The notes under the pieces: model-generated
What the model saw: only the letters and a program-made list of their open reading frames with translations
Databases searched by the model: none
What the model was told of the DNA's origin: nothing
Shown: positions 56,240 to 64,000 of the stretch, one piece after another
Layout of the letters: every line of letters begins with the position of its first letter
Position numbering within the stretch: position 1 is the first letter of the stretch
Source of the DNA: Hericium rajendrae
Taxonomy: Eukaryota; Basidiomycota; Agaricomycetes; Russulales; Hericiaceae
Length of the DNA: 64,000 nt
Reading direction: 5' to 3'
NCBI GenBank assembly: GCA_033439255.1
Contig: CM065881.1
Coordinates: 62,001-126,000, forward strand
Position numbers and translations under genes: made by a program

Positions 56240-56790
56240 TAAATAGAGCCTATCGGCCGAGAAATATTAAGGAATTTGCACAAGTCTGATTGGTTCTGGA
56301 GCGAAACCACAGACACTGCCTGTACGGCACAAAAGTTTCCCTGTAAAGACCTTCATAAGAATTTTAGACAGATTAACATCCTTTTTTGAAGAAGGATGTC
56401 GAAAAAGAAATAAGTATTATCATGGCATCGGGTCCGAAAACGTGTTCGCCATGATGATACTTCTTTCTTTTTCAGCATCCTTTTTGGAAAAAGGACTCTG
56501 ATGAGTCTAAAGGACTTGTCAAGGTCTTGTTTGGAAGAGATTTATGTCATGCAGGCAGTGAGGTCTTGACCAAACAGATTTTGAAAAATTCCTAGCAATA
56601 GCCCTACTCAATTACTGCTTTTTGCGCTGCTTTTTGCTTGCTGCTTTTTCCAATGCGCCTGATACCGACAGCGGTAAGCAAGCCTTAGCGAGCCTAAGCG
56701 ATGCCAAACGGGCAAAAAGCAGCATCAAAAAGCAACTACGAAAAGCTGAAATTGAGTAGGACTAATTTCTCGGCTGACAGACTCTATAAA
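56240..56790. mobile_element. Fold-back (long inverted-repeat) MITE with a nested insertion
   Basis: Two arms of about 170 bases pair around a short loop centred near 56438: left arm about 56244-56429, right arm about 56448-56598 continued at 56763-56785. Matching pieces include GAAAAAGAAATAAGTATTATC with its inverse, CACTGCCTG, AAGGAATTT and CGGCCGAGAAAT with CAGCCGAGAAAT. No coding sequence is inside, so it is a non-autonomous element. The right arm is interrupted by a second element at 56601-56762. The outer ends are not sharp, so I cannot name a target-site duplication. Confidence 0.75.
56601..56762. mobile_element. 162-bp MITE with terminal inverted repeats, TA target site (mariner-like)
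   Basis: The ends are GCCCTACTCAATT and AATTGAGTAGGAC, inverted with one mismatch. TA stands on both sides (56599-56600 and 56763-56764). Subterminal repeats of the TGCTTTTTG type occur on both sides. Removing it with one TA restores the pairing of the fold-back arm around it, so the insertion boundary is well supported. TA duplication points to a Tc1/mariner-type transposase acting in trans. Confidence 0.8.
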
Positions 56791-57215
56791 ATAACGTAGA
56801 CGTACACTTATGTGACGTCGAACCATATTATTGATATCGCCAGAGCAATATTGGTACAACTTGTCTGCATGGCCATGTCGACGCTCTGTACAGCCGAGCG
56901 CGGGGTCAGTTGAACGTCTAAAAATAGAACACCGGCGAGAGTGCCAGGTCAAAGCTAGGAGCTCCAGCACGCACCGAAAATTATGACAGCGACGTCGACA
57001 GAACAGAGCACTCCGAGCTCGTATGCTTTCTTGAAGAGACCTGTTTTACGCTGGACATTGTCGAGGGAGTGGGAGAGATATTAAAAGGTCAGGATGAGAC
57101 TATTTTTGCCAATAGTCTTGGCATTGGGACACCTGCCTTTAAAAATGTGACAGAACGATTGCGCTCGTTCTATAGATGGAGATCGCAAGTAAGAACGTTA
57201 AGCGAGCGAAGATGA

Positions 57216-60200
57216 GCATGTTAAACGAGCGCGACGAGAATAACGGAGAGGATACGGACCGTAATAGGCTGTATTTCTATCTTTCTCCGTCCCATTGGTT
57301 CACAGACGCGTGTTCGGCTGTGCTTGGCGTGATCTGGCGAGGCTGTTGGACTTGGTATGCAGGAGACAGGCAGAGAGAAGGGGGAACGGGATGGGAGGTT
57401 CGGAAACGGAACGTCGAGGGACTCTTGAAGGAGGACCTGGTAGTTCTGGCGGCTCCTGGCGGCATCTGACTGGCAAACCGCGCCGCAAACGGTCGACTCG
57501 TCAACAACCGCAAACCTTCACTCGAACCTCCCACAGCCCAGCATATCGTCTCTTACTTTCTTCTTCTTTCGTTTCACCGCAGCTTCCAACAGATCTGAGA
57601 CTATCTCATCGGTGCTCATTAACATGATACGAAGTTTTTCTCTCATTTTCGTATTTTTTCTTTGTGATTTACGTCCAGCACAGACCTTACGCTTTGTCAT
57701 CCAGGCCTCTTCACCATCTACCACCCTCTTCTTCATCCTACGTTCTGTTCTGGAACCTCCGAATCTCGGAAACCGTCGCAGACGCATGATGCAGCTGTCA
57801 TGGCGCCTCTTGCTCGGATTTGACCCGTCTGACGCCGCACGCGTCGTGTCTTCGCCTCGAGACTTCCCACCCGCCTCATCATCGCATCTGTCCGGCCAAG
57901 TCTCGCCCTCTTCTTCCATTATGTCTCCTGTCTATTGACAACGTCATCTTTACGCCTCTTCCTGGGCGATTCATCTCACAGCCTCATCTTTTCGACGTCA
58001 CATGCAACAAAGGCTCCGCTGCCATGGGCCCTCTTTGCCTTTGCTCTTTACACACTTACATATCAGATGCATCGACGTGCAATCATCCAACCTTGCTCCA
58101 TGGACGCTCGGACTCGCACACTTCCTAGCTTCTGGACGCTCTCATGTCTGGCACATATCGCCAGCCAAGCCTTTCTCACCTCCGAGGCGCCAAGGATGAT
58201 TGTACAGCCCATCATCAAGTAGCTGCCTTGCCTTTTCTGCGTCCCAGCCCATCCTTAAAACCTTCCAAGTTGCGACTTTGTGATCATCGTCTACTTATGG
58301 CTTCGAGGCTATACATGGTTACACGCCCTGATGCACCCGCGGCCCAAGAATCGCGGAAGGTGTTCGTAAGGACACAACACGGGCAAAATTTCTTTCTTCG
58401 TCTTGCGTCGCTCCGGCGCAGCCGTCAGTCCTTGTAGTGGTCCGATCGCGTCTTGCCTGTTCGAACGCGCGTAAAATATTCTAGCGCTTGCCATTCGGCA
58501 TGCGGCGGCACGCTTCCTCTGCGCTTCGGTTGATCTCCGCGTGTGTCTACGCAATCTCTTCTTGCCCCTGATTGAAGTCCGTTCACGCTGGAAATGCGCA
58601 GCCTACTCGTCTTCCGTCAACTCACCTGCCTTTTCCTATGGTGACCATCCCTTCCATTGCTAGCTTGCGGCCGGTTCTCTTCCAACTACTAGCTTCGAAC
58701 GTTCATCCTCCTAAACACGCTACATGTGTATGGCTCGTCGCAGCGTGGCCTCTGCCAATCTTGACCTAGCTCGAGGTCAGTTCGTCGCAGGGCGCTATCT
58801 GTAAGTTATCTGTACCGAGCCGCTGAAATGGATGTTATGTCCGCGTTCTCCTTGCGAGTACAAAAAGAGTCACAGGCTGTTGGTCCGGCCACAGCAAAAT
58901 TCCGTCAAACTTCGCCACACCCGTTTTCTTCGTGCAATGTATCACATTCTCGGTTGAAAGCTGCACAGTCGTTGCGTTTAGCCCTGCGTCCTCCTGTGTC
59001 AAGTTCTATGAAGCCAATAACGCCTTTTCAAGTCAACATTCTGCGTTCCAGTGCGCTGGTATCAGCTTCGCGCCGCCCTGCAGTGTTCCGCGCCCAGGTA
59101 TGGTATCCTTTCCTTATGAATTCACCTTCGTTCTCGCGCCCGCGCCCTTCCCGTCTGCATGCGCCGTCTACCTGCCTGCCGGGCATCTTTCGCCCCTTAA
59201 CACCACGCCCACGCCAACCATCTGATCCCGCGTCCCGTCTGCTTTCCGTCCCATACCAGGCCCCCCGGCGGTCGACGCTGTTGGACGCCACGTTTCGCAG
59301 ACGCTGATAGGCCGATCGCGGCCTGGCCCACTGGGCGAGCGGTGGCGTCCTGCGGGCCGTCTGCGCGCCATGCCTACCAGGTGAGGCTCCCTATCCATTG
59401 TTCAGTCTTCAGTGGTTCACAACGGGCCGCGCGGAGCTCCGCGCTCTCCGCTGTAGCTCGTGCTCACCACGCTGCTGCGCAGCCTGCGACAAAATTTGCA
59501 TGCTCGCAGCTGCGTCTGTCTTCAGCCTCATGTGCTAGTTTCTATCTCGTGCGACAATCATGCAGCTCAATACCGCCGAGCGTTTCCATCTTGCAGTGAG
59601 AGTCGGACTTAGGCGTGGCTGCCGGTGCGGTGATCCCACTCAAGCAACTAGGACCGGGTACTGTTGCGCTGACGCTCATCGTGGTATCAACGCCGTCAGA
59701 CGCGGTCATTGCGAGCATGGTACAGTCCGTGGTACTGATATCGTCTTCTTGACAGCTCCTGATCCGGGCCGCCGCAGCCACCAGCTTCTTCCGCCCTCAT
59801 GCAAGCGTCCTGGTCTTCTGTCTCGTCGACTTCGTGCCTGCCAAACACCACGGTGAATTTTTCGGTCTTCGACGATCATGCACATTTGTGTGGCGTCGGG
59901 TTGTTGCGGGAGTTCGTTGACGTACTTGGGCTTCGGTGCTTAATTGTTGATGAGCTACGCCGCTGTCGCCTCGCATGCTCCGCTCTCGAACCGACCCTTC
60001 TCCTTCGGTGCACCCGCTGTCATTTTAACTCATTTCCTCATCCCTGGAAGCCTCTTCAGATGCCAGCCATTTTCCTTCGAGGCGGAAGTACTCGACACGC
60101 CTCGCTTCGCGGGCGCTGCTCTCGAACACGGTTCCGACATGGGGAACAACAATCATGATGAATACACGATTTGTATCGGCCTCAGTCTGTCCCTTTCGTT

Positions 60201-61799
60201 GATGATCAGACCAGACTGTGTCTCATGAGTCTCGGTATAGGCTTAACACGCTTGAAGGTATAGCCTGCTATGCTTTCAGCAGTAGTTGGCAATATGGCCC
60301 GCGATCTATCTGTCCATCTCGAACATCACCCGTCTCCAGCTTGGCCACTCCCTGACGTACTTCACTTCCAGACGAGCCTCGCCACCATCCCTATCTCGAC
60401 TCAGGTCCCCGTCGATTATTGGCCCGTGCTCACAGATGCAACTCATCGCATCCATCGAACAGCCGTCGTCTGCGGCGATATCCCGGCATTAGAAAATGGG
60501 GCGCTGGAAACCGTGGAAGTAGCAGTGCAGAAGACCGGCCACGCTGCAGGACGGGTTCTCATGGTTGCCTATACAGGGCGCATCCGTCCTTGCCTTCCGC
60601 ATGCAGGGCACACGTCCCACCGCCGCAGCGCGCTGGCCGAATCCACGCAGGCCAGCCCAGGCCCCGCCCATTTTGCAGGATCGATATCGCAGGTGTAAGG
60701 ACTATTGCCTTGCCTGGTTTCATTCCGCGGGCCTGTACAGGGCCCGCGTCCAGAATGGTGCGCTTTGTATTTGGTTTGGGAGGCAGTCCGGAATTCGCGC
60801 AGGCTGTGGTGGCTGCGACGAAGCCAGGGTGCGCGTGCCTCTGATAGGCTCGATAGGTCCTACGGCGTTTGCGGGTTCATAAGTCTGCCGCCGGGTTCTG
60901 TACTATCTTGGGGATCAGAGTTTAACGAGTGCGGCTATGGGGGTCCATGTTCGCAGTCAGAGCCCGCGCCTGCCTGCGCCCCGACGATCGACGCGGACGC
61001 CTGTCTCCCCTCTGACCTCGACATCGAGTTCATAGACAGCCGGTTCGTGAAGTGACACATTGTGTCATCACATATCTCCTTTGTTTCAGAATTTCACTAT
61101 TAGGCGGCAGATATGTCAACCTCAAACCTGAACTTGCTATGATGTTAAATGACAGCACTACGACGGCCGCTCCCCTTCAATTGGATTATGACGAGCTTGT
61201 CGTGTAGACGGATTCCACGCACGAAAGGTGAAGTGCAAGACAAGATTTGAGCAGCGGCGGACATACACTCACGCGTCTTATCAACATGAAGTCACCTTCA
61301 TGAGATACTTTGGACAAAACCGCGGATCTGCGGTGTCGAATGTTCCCTTCGAGGTTTGTCCAGGTACACCATTCCGCTCTTCGAGCTGCTTCTTATCCGC
61401 GTCCCTCGTACATCTGCAGACCGCCTCGAATGATCGATGCTGTCACAGACGTCATCGTTCATGCCTGAGGCATCAGCGGGTCGCTTAACGCCAGCAAGTG
61501 ACCGCCGGACAGCGAAAACATCGGCCCCCGGAGGATTCTTTGGCATCTGCCCCCTCACCGTTTATATCTTTCGGCTTCCGGGAGCTCGTCTGAGTGCGAT
61601 TTCATCGTACGAACATGATAGACCAGCCGAACTTGCCTTTTGTTACGGGGATGCCATGACCAGCAGGCGTTTCAACTCAGTTTCCGAAGACCTTCAGACC
61701 CGGCTGGATCTATGTGTTATAAGGCGTAGTATGTTCAAACTATGCATTCTTTTCTTCTCCGGCAGTCTCGATACATTCTCATCACAAAACCGCCTTGCA
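57216..61799. other. About 4.6 kb without a recognisable gene
   Basis: The plus strand is rich in C and T through much of this stretch. Many medium frames overlap on all frames without splice consistency; none gives a family signature. Candidate frames such as 57518-57919 (minus, with an ATG, very basic) or 60270-60698 (plus) are not better than their neighbours. No long repeat or transposon coding was found. It may be a non-coding transcript locus or decayed sequence. I cannot say more. Confidence 0.4.
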
Positions 61800-63583
61800 A
61801 TGCACCAGCAAGCACTGCCAAAATTCAGAGTTGCAATATGGTAAGCGTGAAAAAATTTGACGAGTTGGTGAACATGCTGACACTTTAAGCAGCGGTGGGG
61901 GCATCGGCGGGTTAACTCTAGCCTTCTGCTTGTCGCAATGCCCCGACCTGCAAGTCGACCTCTACGAGGCCACGGCCCGCTTCAGCGAGGTCGGCGCGGG
62001 CATCGGCATGTGGTGGCGGACCTGGAGCATAATGAAGGCCCTGGGATTAGACGAAGACATCGCTGCACTGCTCGGTACTTCTCCAGGCCATGACAAAGGT
62101 CAATTGATTCGGCACTACTGGCCCCGAGGCCAGCGAAAACTCTGACCGGCCCCTTTCCACAGTCCCCACGCTGCATTACCGGAAGGCAGACCAGCCTGAA
62201 GGCTTCGATATCGGCGATGTCGCAGCCAGAGGTCCGTGATATTATCGCGCATTCAGTTCTCATACGGCACAGCTCACATGTTTCGCTAGGCGGCCTGCTG
62301 ACCCTGCACCGGGCAGAGTTTCATCAGCTCCTCCTGAACCGCTTGTCCCCCCGCTGTCAGACGTTCACGGGAAAACGCTTACGCCATTACATTCAGCCCA
62401 TCCCGTCCGGGGCGCCGATACAGCTCGTTTTCCAGGACGGTTCCACCGCGTCGTGCGATTTGCTAGTTGGCGCGGATGGCTTGAAGTCTGTCGTCCGCAC
62501 GATGATGCTACAGGACCAGGCGAGGCTTGCCGAGGCGCGAGGTGCACAAATGGAGGCAGCCCGCTTGCGTGATTGTATACAGCCGCGTTGGAGCGGCATT
62601 CTGGTCTATAGGGTGCTGATTCCTGCGGAGAGATTACGGCGTATCGCGCCTGACCACCGAGTCTTATCTGTCCCCACACAGGTAGGACATTAATTTTTGT
62701 GCCATTGATGAGACTAACGGAGTTTCCTAGTATCTTGGGAAGAATCGAGTGCGCCATCCAGAGCTCGCTTCAGGACTTGCATTGAATTTTCATTCTCAGC
62801 ATATAATAGCGTACCCTATCTCGCATGGCCGCTTCGTAAATGTGGCCGCATTTGACGTCCGACACAATGAGGGATCGTTATTCACTGATCCTTGGGTAGC
62901 CGAGGCTGACCCCTCGGATGTAAAACGGCTGTATAGCGATTTCGAGCCAGAAGCCAGGCAGATCGTCGACGTAAGTCTCCATACAATTTCTAGAAACACG
63001 CTGACCACAGAAACAGTGTATTGACGGTCTCCAAGTAAGCCGGTGGGCTGTTAATGTTGTCAAGCCGCTGCCGACATTTGTCTCGGACAGAGTGGCGCTC
63101 CTCGGCGACGCTGTACGCCATATACTAGCCTATCTTGTCTTTGAATATCTGACCGCGCGATCTTCTAGGCTCATGCCATGACACCGTTCCAAGGTGCGGG
63201 CGCCGGCCAGGCCATAGAAGTAAGTACCCGTCCCTAGACGTCTGCCGCGCCAAACGTGTTAATTCCATCGTCACAATTAGGACGCATACATACTTTCCGC
63301 CCTCCTTTCACATCGGACTACAACCTTTCAGACACTGCACCACGCGCTCCGCATCTACTCCGAGGTCCGCCGACCGCTGGCATACCAGGCCGCTGAGTGC
63401 TCACGCCGCAACGGCATGTACTTTGCGCTGCACGACGTTGGCGTAGATGGCGCCGCATCATCGTTCACAGAGCTAGGCAGGAAAATACAGCAAAGCTTCG
63501 ACTGGTTGTGGGACAGCGATCCTGCTGTTGATCATCGAAGGGCGATCGACTTATTGGAGAGAGAGCTGTCCGGAAGGCTCTGA
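61800..63583 (+). CDS. FAD-dependent monooxygenase (salicylate-hydroxylase-like, group A)
   Basis: Eight exons fit in phase: 61800-61840, 61893-62098, 62163-62231, 62290-62681, 62731-62970, 63017-63112, 63169-63219 and 63281-63583, giving 465 residues. The N-terminal Rossmann motif is VAICGGGIGGLTLAFCLSQ, followed by VDLYEA and the SEVGAGIGMW loop. The second FAD/NADPH motif is CDLLVGADGLKSVVR, and the third is VALLGDAAHAMTPFQGAGAG QAIEDA, split over three exons. All three flavin motifs are intact. Such enzymes hydroxylate aromatic or polyketide substrates with NAD(P)H and oxygen in the cytosol. It lies more than 35 kb from the terpenoid cluster, so a shared pathway is not implied by position. 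Similar enzymes also epoxidise meroterpenoid precursors, which leaves a link possible but unproven. Confidence 0.9.
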
Positions 63584-63849
63584 GCCAAAGAAGGAAGGCC
63601 TCAGCAGTTGCTTGGCCACGGGTATGCCCCCCCTCCCACTATTCCATACCTGACATGAGATGCGTAGTGTAAATATTGCACAGCCATAGGATTTGTTGGA
63701 GGATAAGTCGATGTGTCAGGAACCCTCGTCGCTAAGCTCTATAAGTATAAGCGGCGGGACACCACGTTCTGTTAAAAAGAAGGCGCAGTATCAGCGCTGC
63801 AGCTCTCGGGTCACCCTGTATGCATCGCTTACCTCCGTTCATCATGTAG
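63584..63849. promoter_or_regulatory. Intergenic region with TATA-like box
   Basis: TATAAGTATA occurs at 63740-63749, about 100 bases upstream of the ATG at 63850. It probably is the promoter of the gene that runs off the window. Confidence 0.4.
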
Positions 63850-64000
63850 ATGGCTCCCCAAATAGAGTTTGAGTACGATACGGCTGGGATACACGCTGAG
63901 CGAGCATGCCTTTATCGGCCTGACAACGTACGACGTTTTATAAGGAAGCGTTCTTCGAAGGTCAAACGACCAGAGGAACGTCAAGGCTTCGAGGCGCCTA
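63850..64000 (+). CDS. Start of an uncharacterised gene, cut by the window end
   Basis: From the ATG at 63850 the frame stays open for 50 codons to the last base (MAPQIEFEYDTAGIHAERAC and on, with a basic KRSSKVKRPEE stretch). A donor-like GTACGA inside would allow a shorter first exon. No family can be assigned from so few residues. Confidence 0.35.
   Translation, partial: MAPQIEFEYDTAGIHAERACLYRPDNVRRFIRKRSSKVKRPEERQGFEAP

Noticed and set aside
57518-57919. Very basic 133-codon minus-strand frame with an ATG
   Set aside because: Its Lys/Arg/Glu richness follows from the C/T-rich plus strand. It has no motif, no neighbours in phase and no sign of conservation.
1-64000. CRISPR arrays, bacterial operons, ribosomal RNA and telomere repeats
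   Set aside because: None seen. No regularly spaced repeats, no Shine-Dalgarno-type gene starts and no TTAGGG runs; the intron-rich genes are eukaryotic.
1-64000. tRNA genes
   Set aside because: A by-eye search for B-box-like GTTCGAATC with a matching cloverleaf gave no credible candidate. A tRNAscan-SE run would be decisive.

Overview
This window is nuclear DNA of a filamentous basidiomycete, most likely an Agaricomycete of polypore type. The evidence is dense GT-AG introns of about 45-75 bp, about 53% GC in the genes (estimated by eye), and lineage-typical families: a FunK1 fungal-type kinase, a MYND-finger protein, an S28 secreted peptidase, many P450s and an HAD-like terpene cyclase. All gene models were spliced by hand. 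Exon ends were accepted when donor, acceptor and reading phase agreed.

Layout. (1) 0-9.1 kb, duplicated segment copy A: a divergent copy of an uncharacterised gene, a small secreted protein, an intact aromatic aminotransferase, a membrane protein and a 145-codon ORF. (2) 9.4-26.1 kb, a probable terpenoid gene cluster: C2H2 factor, secreted FAD-linked oxidase, P450-1, an HAD-like class II-type terpene cyclase of the AstC/drimane family, aldo-keto reductase, P450-2 and P450-3, with two damaged or unresolved minus-strand loci. (3) 27-37.5 kb, copy B of the segment in the same orientation: the uncharacterised gene, an intact S28 peptidase, a MYND protein, an aminotransferase exon-1 relic, the membrane protein and an aldo-keto-reductase relic. 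(4) 38-54.5 kb, conserved housekeeping genes: EFM7-like methyltransferase, MAU2/SCC4 cohesin loader, glycolipid transfer protein, a protein with four repeated zinc knuckles, a FunK1 pseudokinase and the vacuolar M28 protease PFF1. (5) 55-64 kb: a low-complexity nuclear-type protein, a nested fold-back MITE, about 4.5 kb without a recognisable gene, an FAD monooxygenase, and a gene start cut off by the window end.

The most interesting reading is a sesquiterpenoid cluster bracketed by two direct copies of one segment. After duplication each copy kept different genes: the aminotransferase is intact only in A, the S28 peptidase only in B, the membrane protein in both. In the cluster the cyclase would make the carbon skeleton, and three P450s, the covalent-flavin-type oxidase and the reductase would decorate it. 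The cyclase's HAD half lacks its nucleophilic Asp and no phosphatase gene lies nearby. The product cannot be deduced from sequence alone.
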